A stretch of DNA of 64,000 nucleotides from Muribaculaceae bacterium (lineage in GTDB: Bacteria; Bacteroidota; Bacteroidia; Bacteroidales; Muribaculaceae): assembly GCA_017451225.1 (NCBI GenBank), contig JAFSPZ010000010.1:1-64000 (forward strand). Direction: 5' to 3'. Of this stretch, positions 32,800 to 42,465 are shown piece by piece; positions within the stretch are counted from its first letter, which is position 1, and each line of letters begins with the position of its first letter. Below the pieces are notes generated by a model, which did not search any database, had not been told where the DNA came from, and was given only the letters and a program-made list of their open reading frames with translations. A program made the position numbers and the translations under genes.

Positions 32800-35700
32800 T
32801 CATTTAACAAGTTTTGATGTTGTAGTACTGCCATTGCTATAGCGAGTTACTACTATATTAACACCATCAAATGGTTTGTTACTCTCAATGCCGGCAGCGT
32901 TGTAGTAGCTGACACTCTCAACTTGAGCACTTCCATCAACAGCAGCTATTGCAGTTGGCACCGAAGTGTTGGGCTTCAACTCATATTTCTTTACATAGTA
33001 TTTATCCGAGGCATCGTCCTTGACATAGAGAGTCACATAGTAAGTGACATCCTCAATATTGACAGTCTCTCCTTCGGCCTTCATACCAGAAACTCCGTCG
33101 GTAGTATAAGCTTTGAAAGTGTCGTGAAGCTCAAAAATGATATTGCCAGCTTTGCCGAACGCCTCAGGGTCATCCAAACCCTGTAAATCGAGGGCCTCAT
33201 AGTTGGTCTCCCAACCTTCGGTCTCACTATTAAGCAGTGTTAGGGAGCCGTTGCCCACTTGACGCCACACTCTGATGAGATAGCGCGAATCCTTGCCTAT
33301 GTTCTTGATTACTGAATTAAGGTCAATTACAGCATGGCAATAGCGCGAGCCATCGGAGTTCACCGTCTCGGCAGCAATCAAATCCTTCAAATTCATTGTG
33401 ACTTCTGCATCGCTCACACTCTGCTTGTAACAGCCGTAGGTGTTATTATTATAAGCGGTGTAAACCTCAGGAACATATTCCATGGAAACATTTTCATCAA
33501 TATTATCGGTGAAAGTTGGATTCAGAAAACCATTTTCATCAACGCTGATTTCAGAATAAGCCAATTCCCACTTTTTACCGCCTTCATTAGCTCCCAGTTC
33601 AGCTTTGTATACACGATACTCGGTCATGCCCCTCTCCATGTTTGGTGTGAATGTGATAGAAGCCACATCTCTCTGTTCGAGCTGATTATCAATATCAGCA
33701 ACAACTTGCTCCTGAGTGTAATTAGCACGAGACACCACGTTTTCGTTAGTCTTGAATACTGGAGCAGAAGTAACAACACAGCTCAACTCGTTAGTGTTAC
33801 CATCAAATGGAACAACCTGATACTCAAAATGAGAACTAAGTGTGGTATTAGCTGCCCTATTATCCATCAAGGAGCTATAGAACATATCGCTGATGCCAAT
33901 ATTTGCATTCTGTAAATTGTACTGACCTTCTCCAAAAGGAGCTTTCTCGATTTCGGCAAGTTTGGCATCGTTACGTGCAGTTTGTGTTTCGTTCAAATAA
34001 CTCATTGTGAAGTTAGATGTGGTTCCTTGCTGCACAAGTTTTGCGATATTGGTAACATTGCCTGCTGCATCAATGCGCTGAACCCACATATTGCCAATTT
34101 CTTCAAGATTCAACTTTGGCTTGTAGATAGTGATCTCAATGTCGTTGCGGTAAGCGTTCTTGTTGTCACCGTACTCATAACGGCTCCAGTAGTCACCCTT
34201 ACCAACTACCATATCCTCTTCATACTCTCTAATTTGAGCCTTACCTTGAATGTGATAACCGAGCGATTTATCGCTACTCCAGCCATAGTATTCACGGTTA
34301 GGCTGATCAAGAGGATTGTCATTAGGATTATAAGTGGCCAGCAAAACGAGAGCATTGGGTACATCATAAACCTTGTCGCGGAGCCTCCATGCCCAACCTT
34401 GTGCATTCTCTCCGAAGAGTTCCTTATCGCTCTCCTCCCACATGTCGTAAGAACGGTCTATAATAGCAGCCCAACCGGTGATTCCGTACTCAGCATACTC
34501 ATTTACTGTTTGCCCTTCGGGCAGGATTGCATTTGCTTTAGGAACCCAAAGAACCTGGTCGTCGGTACGCATAACATCGATGATATTTGCAATCTCAAAT
34601 GGGCGTGGCTCCATAAAGAAATATTGCTTGCCGTCTTGCTCGCAAAGGTTTGCTGTACAATAAGTGTTAATTGCAGTCTCAACAGTTTCAGTTCCACACA
34701 CTGGTTCACCCACAACTTTCATAATGGGATTGAACATCTTATAGTTATAGAATTCAGAAGTACCAACAAAGATAGCCCAAGGAGCTTGTCCCTGAAGAGC
34801 ATCGGGATAATAAAGACCTCTCACATTGTTGATAGTCTTGTTGACATACTGCTCTGGATTAGAAATTTCAAGACCAATCCACGCATATTGGGGTGTCTCA
34901 GGATTAGCGAATGCTGGAGTTACGCCCTTTGTGTTAACCCAAATTTCCTGATTATCATTTTTCTTGTGCTTATGAGCGGCACTGATTGGGTTCAAGCTGC
35001 GGCAGATAAGGTAGCTCTTCTTATTGTTTGTTCCAATCTCAACCACTTGAACACCCACAATGGCATCATCCAATTGATGATATTGTCCCATAGTATTGTG
35101 ATCGCTGAAAGTAAGGTCTTCGCTAGAAACATACTCATCACGAATCATCATCTTGGGACCAAGATAGGTGTCTTGGTAGTGACCTGGAATTGTACAAGAA
35201 ATACTGTTTGCTCCAGCTTCAACACCTTTCATTCCGGCAATGAAATAATTGTCCATGTCGCCTTTGCCAGAGTAATCAATTATGCCATCAACCTCTTTAC
35301 CAAATTGTATAATATCCTGGCCTCCAATAGAAGATGAAAGAGGACCAAGGTACATCTCATTCAGAGCATTCCCTTCACCTTGATAACCAGTGAATGTAGT
35401 GCCCTTAGGAACCAGGAGATATTTTCCATCAACCAATTCAACTCTGCTTGCTTCTTCTGGACTGGTGCATTGCATCTTGATTGTAGCAGTTCCATGCTCA
35501 TTTTCGGTTGTGACATATACAATGCTGCCATCAACTGTCCAGAAGGGATGGAATGTATACTCGTCGTAATTATTAGTGTTACCACCAACTCCAATGCCAA
35601 TTTCAGAATATCTCTGACCGCTTCCATTAGGATAATAATAGAAATAATGGTTTCCAGGAGCCAGACCTTTAATATCCGACGTCTGATTCTGATTAGTATT

Positions 35701-36381
35701 GGTAGTGAAAATCACACCTCCGCCATCCATATCGCCACTTTGAAGCTGCATATGATACCATGACTCACCATTGATTGTCACAGTGTTAGTAAATTGATGA
35801 TGAGCCCAAGATTGATTCCAATCAGGCTGATAGTATTGACTCCAATAATAGGCATAGGGAACTTCATTTGAGTCAATTACTTTAACATACAAATTAATTT
35901 TGTCATGGCTAGCGGGAGAGTAATCACTATAATACTCATCATCCTGTTGCAGTGTAGAACCGCCATTGCCATTGTAGTCAAAGAAATAGCTGCCCTCACC
36001 AGTTATATAAGTATCGGTAGTCTTGTCATCGTCACCATTGAAGTTGACGATAAAAGCCATCTCACTTACATCGAAGTGCATGCGATAGTAACTCTTCTTG
36101 TTATTATCGTCACCCTTAACATTTACAGCAACCTGGTCGGTCATTTTTACTCCAGGCCAAGCAGCATTTGTTAGATTACCCTCACTATTCCAAGCATGAA
36201 TGTTTGGAGCTTGATCACCACCGGTGTGAATGTAGATTGTAACACCGCTTTCATAAGACTCGACTGCTTGGTAAACGTTCTTGCCCATCTCAGCCAGGTC
36301 GAACTCATATTCATAGGCCACAGCAGTCTGAGTGAGGCAGCCCACTAGGCATGCCGTCACGATTAAGAGACACTTTCTCAT
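32800..36381 (-). CDS. Very large secreted protein with an N-terminal starch-binding-like module
   Basis: 1193 residues with a signal peptide ending QTAVAYEY. Residues about 45-130 resemble the CBM26-like modules of the amylase locus (IHAWNSEGNLTNAAWPGVKM, then FIVNFNGDDDKTTDTY). A second similar module (about 165-275) has YYWSQYYQPDW. The remainder is mainly beta-rich repeats, with no catalytic motif seen. The C-terminus (VESVSYYNAAGIESNKPFDG ... TTSKLVK) looks like a type IX sorting tail. It may be a surface carbohydrate-binding scaffold. Own promoter and terminator. Confidence 0.6.
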   Translation of the reverse strand: MRKCLLIVTACLVGCLTQTAVAYEYEFDLAEMGKNVYQAVESYESGVTIYIHTGGDQAPNIHAWNSEGNLTNAAWPGVKMTDQVAVNVKGDDNNKKSYYRMHFDVSEMAFIVNFNGDDDKTTDTYITGEGSYFFDYNGNGGSTLQQDDEYYSDYSPASHDKINLYVKVIDSNEVPYAYYWSQYYQPDWNQSWAHHQFTNTVTINGESWYHMQLQSGDMDGGGVIFTTNTNQNQTSDIKGLAPGNHYFYYYPNGSGQRYSEIGIGVGGNTNNYDEYTFHPFWTVDGSIVYVTTENEHGTATIKMQCTSPEEASRVELVDGKYLLVPKGTTFTGYQGEGNALNEMYLGPLSSSIGGQDIIQFGKEVDGIIDYSGKGDMDNYFIAGMKGVEAGANSISCTIPGHYQDTYLGPKMMIRDEYVSSEDLTFSDHNTMGQYHQLDDAIVGVQVVEIGTNNKKSYLICRSLNPISAAHKHKKNDNQEIWVNTKGVTPAFANPETPQYAWIGLEISNPEQYVNKTINNVRGLYYPDALQGQAPWAIFVGTSEFYNYKMFNPIMKVVGEPVCGTETVETAINTYCTANLCEQDGKQYFFMEPRPFEIANIIDVMRTDDQVLWVPKANAILPEGQTVNEYAEYGITGWAAIIDRSYDMWEESDKELFGENAQGWAWRLRDKVYDVPNALVLLATYNPNDNPLDQPNREYYGWSSDKSLGYHIQGKAQIREYEEDMVVGKGDYWSRYEYGDNKNAYRNDIEITIYKPKLNLEEIGNMWVQRIDAAGNVTNIAKLVQQGTTSNFTMSYLNETQTARNDAKLAEIEKAPFGEGQYNLQNANIGISDMFYSSLMDNRAANTTLSSHFEYQVVPFDGNTNELSCVVTSAPVFKTNENVVSRANYTQEQVVADIDNQLEQRDVASITFTPNMERGMTEYRVYKAELGANEGGKKWELAYSEISVDENGFLNPTFTDNIDENVSMEYVPEVYTAYNNNTYGCYKQSVSDAEVTMNLKDLIAAETVNSDGSRYCHAVIDLNSVIKNIGKDSRYLIRVWRQVGNGSLTLLNSETEGWETNYEALDLQGLDDPEAFGKAGNIIFELHDTFKAYTTDGVSGMKAEGETVNIEDVTYYVTLYVKDDASDKYYVKKYELKPNTSVPTAIAAVDGSAQVESVSYYNAAGIESNKPFDGVNIVVTRYSNGSTTTSKLVK

Positions 36382-36519
36382 AATAAAGATTTAAAAAGAT
36401 AAGATTAATTAAAGGTTTAGATTTTATCAATCAAGCAATTCACCACAACGATTATTTTCCAATAAATAACTGAGTGATTGGATTAGTCAAAATTAACGGT
36501 AAAATCTAGTAATCGATTG

Positions 36520-36527
36520 CAAAAGTA
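36520..36527 (-). promoter_or_regulatory. Promoter of the 1193-residue protein gene (TACTTTTG)
   Basis: Minus-strand TACTTTTG with TTG at 36548-36550, 20 bases upstream. The leader to the start is about 140 bases, long and AT-rich. The 36382-36737 gap holds this and the divergent promoter; I see nothing else in it. Confidence 0.5.
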
Positions 36528-36677
36528 ATAATCTCTGCAATGGTTTGCAAAAATTTATAGTTAAAGTTTGTATAGCTTTTATAATTTTTCTAAATTATTT
36601 AATCTGTTTATTAATTTAACTCACAATAAATCAATATATTTAAAACAAAAGCATTTGCATTTCTCATTTTTTACATT

Positions 36678-36685
36678 TAACTTTG
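36678..36685 (+). promoter_or_regulatory. Promoter of the propeller/amidase pair (TAACTTTG)
   Basis: TAACTTTG with TTTG at 36654-36657, 20 bases upstream, 52 bases before the start at 36738. Confidence 0.6.
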
Positions 36686-36737
36686 TAAAAAGAAACAAAT
36701 CGAGGCAAAAAAACCAACATTATAACACTTTATAGCT

Positions 36738-37628
36738 ATGAAAAAGACATTACTATTACTAATGGGGGCATGGACACTGCTCACGAGCGCACAGCAGGTG
36801 ACTGTTACAAGCAGCACACCACTGCTGCGAGGCGTGGAAGATGCTTTCTACCCCTGCCTGAACCCTGCTGGCGACAAACTGCTCTACAGCGACGTGGATG
36901 CTCACGGCCTTAAAATGCTCGACTTGAGCACCAACAAGGTGTCTATTCTAAGCGAGCAGAATGGTGCCGGATTTGACGCCAAGTGGAGCAGCGACGGCAA
37001 TGTTTATTATGTAACCAGCGCCATCAATCCAAGCGACCATCTCGTTTACCGCACGGGAATGCGTTATGACATGAAACGCCACATGAGCGATGTTGTTCTT
37101 GAGGCTCAGCATGGCGCAGTACACCTGGAGACAGGCACCCAGGGCATGGCCTTCAACGGCACACTACGCAACTATTCAACCGCTCCCAACCGTGGCCTGA
37201 GCGTGTACACAACCGGTTCTGAGGTTGTTCTCAACATTGCAGGCAAAGAGCATCGCTACTCACCCGTTGAGAGCTATGCCGGCTACTTGTGGCCTTCTAT
37301 CTCCCCCAATGGCGACAAGGTAGCATTCTTTGCCGCCGGTAAGGGCATCGTTGTAATAAACCTCGAAGGAAAAGTGCTCGCCCAACTTGGCAACTATGAG
37401 ATGCCTTGCTGGTACAACAACGACTACATTGTAGCCCAAAACGCAAGCGACGACGGTTACCAGTTCACCTCGTCGCAGATACTCCTTCTCAAGGCCGACG
37501 GCACTTTCCTCCACGAGCTGACACCCAAGACGTCGATGACCATGCAGCCCACTGCTGGTGGCGGTAAAATTGTGTACACAACTATCGACGGCAAACTCAA
37601 TGTGATAACATTAGATATTAACGAATAA
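36738..37628 (+). CDS. Secreted TolB/PD40-like beta-propeller protein
   Basis: 296 residues with a short signal peptide (MKKTLLLLMGAWTLLTSAQQ). Repeats of about 45 residues carry the WD40-like PD40 pattern: FYPCLNPAGDKLLYSDVD, DAKWSSDGNVYYVTS and LWPSISPNGDKVAFFAAG. Such propellers bind peptides or sugars and often partner with envelope enzymes. It lies 19 bases before the amidase gene, so the two are cotranscribed and probably act together on the wall or at the surface. No enzymatic motif seen. Confidence 0.72.
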   Translation: MKKTLLLLMGAWTLLTSAQQVTVTSSTPLLRGVEDAFYPCLNPAGDKLLYSDVDAHGLKMLDLSTNKVSILSEQNGAGFDAKWSSDGNVYYVTSAINPSDHLVYRTGMRYDMKRHMSDVVLEAQHGAVHLETGTQGMAFNGTLRNYSTAPNRGLSVYTTGSEVVLNIAGKEHRYSPVESYAGYLWPSISPNGDKVAFFAAGKGIVVINLEGKVLAQLGNYEMPCWYNNDYIVAQNASDDGYQFTSSQILLLKADGTFLHELTPKTSMTMQPTAGGGKIVYTTIDGKLNVITLDINE

Positions 37629-37647
37629 CTGCAACACATTATATATT

Positions 37648-40239
37648 ATGAAAAAGACAATCTTTACCATAGCATTGATTACTGTTGCAGTATTTGCAAC
37701 CAACATAGCAAGAGCCCAGTACATGCCGCACGTGTACATCAATCCTGGCCACGGAGGCCACGACAGCGATGACCGCAATGTGGTGATTTACCCATATGTA
37801 CAAGGCGACACAGCAGGATACTGGGAGTCAAACTCCAATCTCAAGAAAGGCTTCGCACTTAACAACTGTCTGAGAGCAAAAGGCTATACCACAAGCATGT
37901 CGCGTGTGTCCAATCAAACTTCCGATGACTTAGCACTCTCCACAATCGTGGCTCTGTGCAACAGCAGCGGTGCCGATATATTCTATTCCATTCACAGCAA
38001 TGCCACAGGCGTACCGGCACGACGCAACCACATTCTTGCACTCTATCGAGGGCCCACGGGTTCGCCAGTGGTGGCTAACAGCGACGTTCTTGCATTAAAT
38101 CTTGTGCAACGTCTCCAGGTGAATGAGGCCGCCGTGTGGACAAGCAACTACCAGATTGCCGGCGACTTCACCTTCTATCCCGATTGGAACAATGCCGGCC
38201 TGGGCGTGCTTCGAGGCAACCATGCCGTGTCGATGCTGAGCGAGGGCTCGTTCCACGACTACATCCCTGAGACCTACCGTCTCATGAACGACAACTACTG
38301 CTGGATGGAAGGGTGGAACTTCTCGCTTGGAGCCGACGACTACTTCGGTTACTCGTTCTTCGGCAAGGGCGCCGTGGCAGGCAACATCCGCGACAACCGC
38401 ATGCCACGCATGATCAATGACTTCATCATGTTTGGCGATGACAACCGCGAACCTGTGTGCAACGCCACTGTAATATTAATGGACATGAACGACGTTCCAC
38501 TCGACACTTGCTATACCGACGACCTCTATAATGGCATCTACGCATTCAAGATGCTCGACCCCGGGACCTATAAAATTAAGGTGGAGCAAGAACACTACTA
38601 TGGCCAGACCAAAGAAGTCACCATCGAGGCCAATCACTCAACTTACTGCAACTTCGATTTGGCGCGTGTGCGTGAGACACCTCCCGAGGTAACAAACTAC
38701 TCACCTGTGTGGAGCGATGGCGACACACCTTTGAAGGCCAATACCCCCGTAGTGCTCGAGTTCAACTGGGACATGAACACCGAGGCCACCGAGGCGGCAT
38801 TCCACATTGAGCCTGCCGTGGAAGGCCAATTCCGATGGGAAGACAGCAACTACCGCATGATTTTTGAACCTAATGACGCCTACGATGTCAACACTCTCTA
38901 TACCGTAACCCTCGACACTACCGCCGAGCATGGTGGCGGCATGAAGATGCTTGAACCATTCTCACTGCAATTCAAGACCACCTACCGCAAGTACCTTGAA
39001 GTAATCGACATCTTCCCCCACCAGGGCGACCCTGTGCATTACAAGAGCGCCACCATTGAGCTGCGCACCGACTCGATGATTAATAACAGCTACTACTATG
39101 ACAAGATTGTCCTTACCGACAAGGACGGTAATGCCCTCACCTACAACCGCCGCAACACCAAGACCGGCAAGGCAGGCGACCCCTTCGGATTCATCCGCAT
39201 CCCAGTTGCCAGCACCATGACTCCTGGTGAGGAGTACACTCTCACCATTGCCAAGGAAATGGACGACACCGCAGGAATACACTTGCCCGAAACCATCGTG
39301 CACAAGTTCACGGCTGTTGACGCCGGCGAGGAGAAACCCGATGCCACGGTTATCGAGAACTTCGAGGATGCGAGCAAATTCTCGGTAGAAGAAGTCTCGG
39401 CAAATACCGAAGTTGCTTTGACCGCATCAACCGACCGCCTATTTGGCAGCAAGTCATTGCAAATCAAGATTAATGACCCCGTATCATTGGCAGCAGGTTT
39501 CACCAGCACCTCATTTAACGATATCACAATAAATGGCAATGAAGAACTTTCACTGCATGTAAACGGTGACATGAGCAACCTATACCTCAAGATGCGTCTC
39601 TTGAGTACCGATGAGAGCCAAGAAATAGTTTACATCGATTTTGGGAAAATAAACTTCCACGGATGGAGATACATCACCGGCAAAGGTCAGCTCAATCCCA
39701 ATAAGACTTACAAAATTGTGATGATCGAAACCGATAGCGACGAAGACGAACCAATATGGAGCGCTACCATCAAGCTCGACAACCTGCTCAAATGTCAAAA
39801 ATCAGCAATCACTGGCGACGTGAATGGTGACGGAATTGTGAGCAGTGTAGACATAACAGCACTTTATAACTATTTGCTCAACGGTGACAACAGTGATATA
39901 GTAAACGGCGACCAAGACAATGACGGCATCATTTCGTCGGTCGACATCACTATCATCTATAACATACTCTTAGGCAGCAATAACAACGCTCCCGCAGCAG
40001 AACCCAAGCAAACAAACAACTCGAATGTGAAAGTGGGCCCCGTGCCATCGAGCGACTATATTGTTGCCAGCGCCAACAGCTACATCCAGGGCATAGAGCT
40101 CTATGACATGAACGGCAACCTCGTGGCACGCAACGGCGGCAACTATGTTAACGTTGAAAGCATCAAAGACGGACATTACATATTGAAAGTATACAACGTC
40201 AACGACGTGTCATCACATCATGTAATCGTGAAACACTAG
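37648..40239 (+). CDS. Secreted N-acetylmuramoyl-L-alanine amidase with dockerin-like domain and type IX tail
   Basis: 863 residues. Signal peptide ending ARAQ. The Amidase_3-type domain (about 25-215) has the zinc ligands in YINPGHGGHDS, YWESNSNLKKG and IFYSIHSNATG, plus a Glu in LSEGSFHDY. It cuts the bond between MurNAc and the peptide. An Ig/carboxypeptidase-regulatory-like domain (about 270-340), an Ig-like SbsA-type domain (about 350-450) and a lectin-like region follow. A dockerin-like pair lies at 722-775 (GDVNGDGIVSSVDITALYN and GDQDNDGIISSVDITIIYN). The last 80 residues (SYIQGIELYDMNGNLV ... VIVKH) are a type IX sorting domain. Having both endings in one protein is unusual. Confidence 0.85.
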   Translation: MKKTIFTIALITVAVFATNIARAQYMPHVYINPGHGGHDSDDRNVVIYPYVQGDTAGYWESNSNLKKGFALNNCLRAKGYTTSMSRVSNQTSDDLALSTIVALCNSSGADIFYSIHSNATGVPARRNHILALYRGPTGSPVVANSDVLALNLVQRLQVNEAAVWTSNYQIAGDFTFYPDWNNAGLGVLRGNHAVSMLSEGSFHDYIPETYRLMNDNYCWMEGWNFSLGADDYFGYSFFGKGAVAGNIRDNRMPRMINDFIMFGDDNREPVCNATVILMDMNDVPLDTCYTDDLYNGIYAFKMLDPGTYKIKVEQEHYYGQTKEVTIEANHSTYCNFDLARVRETPPEVTNYSPVWSDGDTPLKANTPVVLEFNWDMNTEATEAAFHIEPAVEGQFRWEDSNYRMIFEPNDAYDVNTLYTVTLDTTAEHGGGMKMLEPFSLQFKTTYRKYLEVIDIFPHQGDPVHYKSATIELRTDSMINNSYYYDKIVLTDKDGNALTYNRRNTKTGKAGDPFGFIRIPVASTMTPGEEYTLTIAKEMDDTAGIHLPETIVHKFTAVDAGEEKPDATVIENFEDASKFSVEEVSANTEVALTASTDRLFGSKSLQIKINDPVSLAAGFTSTSFNDITINGNEELSLHVNGDMSNLYLKMRLLSTDESQEIVYIDFGKINFHGWRYITGKGQLNPNKTYKIVMIETDSDEDEPIWSATIKLDNLLKCQKSAITGDVNGDGIVSSVDITALYNYLLNGDNSDIVNGDQDNDGIISSVDITIIYNILLGSNNNAPAAEPKQTNNSNVKVGPVPSSDYIVASANSYIQGIELYDMNGNLVARNGGNYVNVESIKDGHYILKVYNVNDVSSHHVIVKH

Positions 40240-40398
40240 GCTTAAACAACTCTATTTCAGAGTTAAAAGTCAAATAAGCAGAAACAAACATGGCTGGGAA
40301 TATAGTTAAATAAATTAACCATATTTCCAGCCTTTAGTTAATAAAAATGCTTTTATGTTAAAGTTTACGTAATTATCATTAATTATAAAAAAAAATTA

Positions 40399-40406
40399 TA
40401 ATTTTG
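40399..40406 (+). promoter_or_regulatory. Promoter of the BadF-type kinase paralogue (TAATTTTG)
   Basis: TAATTTTG 65 bases before the chosen ATG at 40471, in an A/T-rich stretch. Its position makes the first in-frame codon at 40426 possible too, but only 40471 aligns with the family start. Confidence 0.5.
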
Positions 40407-40470
40407 CCGCTGATTTCTCCACAAATTGTTTTTAAAAACTGGAATTCATCAATATTTACACTTACAATTA

Positions 40471-41340
40471 ATGAGCGCAAGTCAATTCGCTAAAGTAATT
40501 GCTGAGAGTTCGTCAACACACTCCGAGTGGAGTTTAATAGACGGCAACAATGTAGTGGCTCACGCCATAATTTCGGGCATCAACCCCTATTTTTTGACCC
40601 GTCGTGAGATAAGTCATATCATAAGGTTGGAACTACCACGTGAATTTTTCAAACGCCGTTGGGACAAAGTATTGTTCTACGGTGCAGGCTGTTCTACACC
40701 CGAGAGGAAAAAGATAGTAGAACTATCACTCGTTGCACAGTTCAAGACACCAGTAACCGTCGACAGTGACCTTGTAGGCGCTGCTCATGGCTTGCTTCAG
40801 CATGACGCTGGTCTTGCCTGCATCCTAGGCACCGGTTCCAATTCCTGCTTCTATGATGGCGAAAAAATCACCAAGAGTGTTACTTCCGGAGGTTTTATTC
40901 TGGGTGATGAAGGCAGTGGATCGTCAATGGGACGCATCTTCCTTAGCGACGTGCTCAAAAATATTGCTCCTCGTGATCTCATCGAGGAATTCTATGCAGT
41001 GAATAAAATCACAACTGCCGACGTGATGGATTCGGTTTACAATAACCCCCATGCCAACCACAACCTCCACAACTACTCATTCTTCCTTGCCGACCATCTC
41101 GACAATGAGTATGCACGTGACCTGGTAACTAACGAGATTAAGCGGTTCTTCGACCGCAACTTGTGTCAATACGAATACAAGGACTACCCCATCTGCTTCG
41201 TTGGCTCGGTAGCAACAAGATACAGCGAGATTCTGCTACAATTAGCCTACAGCTACAACATGAACGTGAAGAAAATAGTGAGCGAATCTATGCCCGGATT
41301 GGTAGCCTACCACTCGGTAGGGTTCAATGCTGCGAGATAA
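40471..41340 (+). CDS. BadF/BadG-family amino-sugar kinase paralogue with altered phosphate-binding loop
   Basis: About 289 residues, clearly related to the kinase at 57671. It keeps LACILGTGSNSCFYDGEKIT and GFILGDEGSGSSMGRIFLSD, the phosphate-2 and adenosine regions. The first phosphate motif is degenerate: AESSSTHSEW instead of DSGSTKIDW, losing the Asp, the Gly and the Lys. ATP hydrolysis may be impaired, so the protein could be a sugar sensor or a regulatory partner. It stands alone with its own promoter and terminator, just upstream of the peptidoglycan-salvage cluster. Confidence 0.78.
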   Translation: MSASQFAKVIAESSSTHSEWSLIDGNNVVAHAIISGINPYFLTRREISHIIRLELPREFFKRRWDKVLFYGAGCSTPERKKIVELSLVAQFKTPVTVDSDLVGAAHGLLQHDAGLACILGTGSNSCFYDGEKITKSVTSGGFILGDEGSGSSMGRIFLSDVLKNIAPRDLIEEFYAVNKITTADVMDSVYNNPHANHNLHNYSFFLADHLDNEYARDLVTNEIKRFFDRNLCQYEYKDYPICFVGSVATRYSEILLQLAYSYNMNVKKIVSESMPGLVAYHSVGFNAAR

Positions 41341-41375
41341 GATACTACATTCACATCTATCTATAATCAACACAC

Positions 41376-41412
41376 ATCCATCAAGAGTGTCAAAAAAACG
41401 CTCTTGATGGAT
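41376..41412 (+). terminator. Terminator of the kinase paralogue
   Basis: Perfect 12-base stem ATCCATCAAGAG / CTCTTGATGGAT with an A-rich loop, followed by TTCATTTA. Confidence 0.65.
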
Positions 41413-41478
41413 TTCATTTATAAGAATGCCATTGCAAGCTTTTAATAAACTATTTCAAGAAGTTTGGATAATAAGCAT

Positions 41479-41486
41479 TAATTTTG
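41479..41486 (+). promoter_or_regulatory. Promoter of the outer-membrane protein gene (TAATTTTG)
   Basis: TAATTTTG 36 bases before the ATG at 41522. No well-spaced -33 box is evident. Confidence 0.5.
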
Positions 41487-41521
41487 CAACGTTATATACA
41501 TACACAAAAAAGCATTAAGCT

Positions 41522-42139
41522 ATGAAAAGACCAATCACAATAATGACAATCATCGCACTAGCCATGTGCGCAACCACAAGAATCAACGCCCAAGATTTTG
41601 ACCCGAACGATGAGCACAAAAATGAGATATCGCTGGGCTACGGGGCAATTAACTCATCTAACGTCCTCGACGTTTTTGCCGATGTAGTGAGTGCAATCTT
41701 CGGGGCGCGGTATACCAACGAGAAATTCATAGGTCCCTTCTCGGCCGAGTATTTCAGGCATGTGAGTCCACTGGTAGCAGTGGGAGGAATTGGCGTATAC
41801 AACTATCACAAGCAAGATGTGATTCAAAATGACATGATAACAGGAAAGCGCACCAGCAATTATTTCTCAATAATTCCGGCTGTGAAATTCAACTGGCTTC
41901 GCAAGCAAAACTGGGGATTGTACTCAAAACTTGGCGCAGGCTACACTCATGGCCGCTACACCACCACTGGCAAGGACTCAAGTGGAGCCTACACCGAGAG
42001 CGTAAGCGACAATGACTTCTTTAATTTCCAAGTATCGCTTATAGGCGCCGAAGCAGGCAATCGCAATGTGCGCGGCTTTGCCGAACTTGGATTTGGAGAG
42101 CAAGGTCTCATACATGGCGGTGTGAGATTCAAGTTCTGA
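41522..42139 (+). CDS. Outer-membrane beta-barrel protein
   Basis: 205 residues with a signal peptide ending RINAQ. It has alternating amphipathic strands and ends in aromatic Phe (GLIHGGVRFKF), the usual barrel signature recognised by the BAM machinery. About eight strands are plausible. No ligand can be inferred. It is transcribed alone between two terminators. Confidence 0.72.
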   Translation: MKRPITIMTIIALAMCATTRINAQDFDPNDEHKNEISLGYGAINSSNVLDVFADVVSAIFGARYTNEKFIGPFSAEYFRHVSPLVAVGGIGVYNYHKQDVIQNDMITGKRTSNYFSIIPAVKFNWLRKQNWGLYSKLGAGYTHGRYTTTGKDSSGAYTESVSDNDFFNFQVSLIGAEAGNRNVRGFAELGFGEQGLIHGGVRFKF

Positions 42140-42204
42140 ACCATCAAAACTAGTAAACCTAGCATTTTCAGAGGACTAATTCAAAAAAAACACTCAAAAT
42201 AACG

Positions 42205-42238
42205 AAGAGCGGAAGAATAAAATTCCGCTCTTTTCTTA
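42205..42238 (+). terminator. Terminator of the outer-membrane protein gene
   Basis: AAGAGCGGAA / TTCCGCTCTT, a 10-base perfect stem followed by TTCTT. The rest of the 42239-42465 gap holds only the next promoter. Confidence 0.75.
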
Positions 42239-42410
42239 TAAAAGAATTCCTGTTTTTGGTCCATAACACTCACTCTTCTCCCATCGTGGCTGAGACGGAG
42301 AAGCATTCAATTTTATGTAACTTTTTCTAAATTTATGTTTACAAACAATAAATAAAATGCATTTAAGAAAAATGAACACTTTTTTTGTTTTTTGTTTGAA
42401 ATCTTTGTTG

Positions 42411-42418
42411 TATATTTG
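42411..42418 (+). promoter_or_regulatory. Promoter of the peptidoglycan-salvage cluster (TATATTTG)
   Basis: TATATTTG 48 bases before the first gene, with TTTG boxes at 42384-42387 and 42391-42394. No other terminator/promoter pair is evident until 60117, so one transcript could cover the cluster. Confidence 0.5.
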
Positions 42419-42465
42419 TAGGGTAGTTCTATATGCTTAAATTTGTTGCACAAAAACTCATCATT

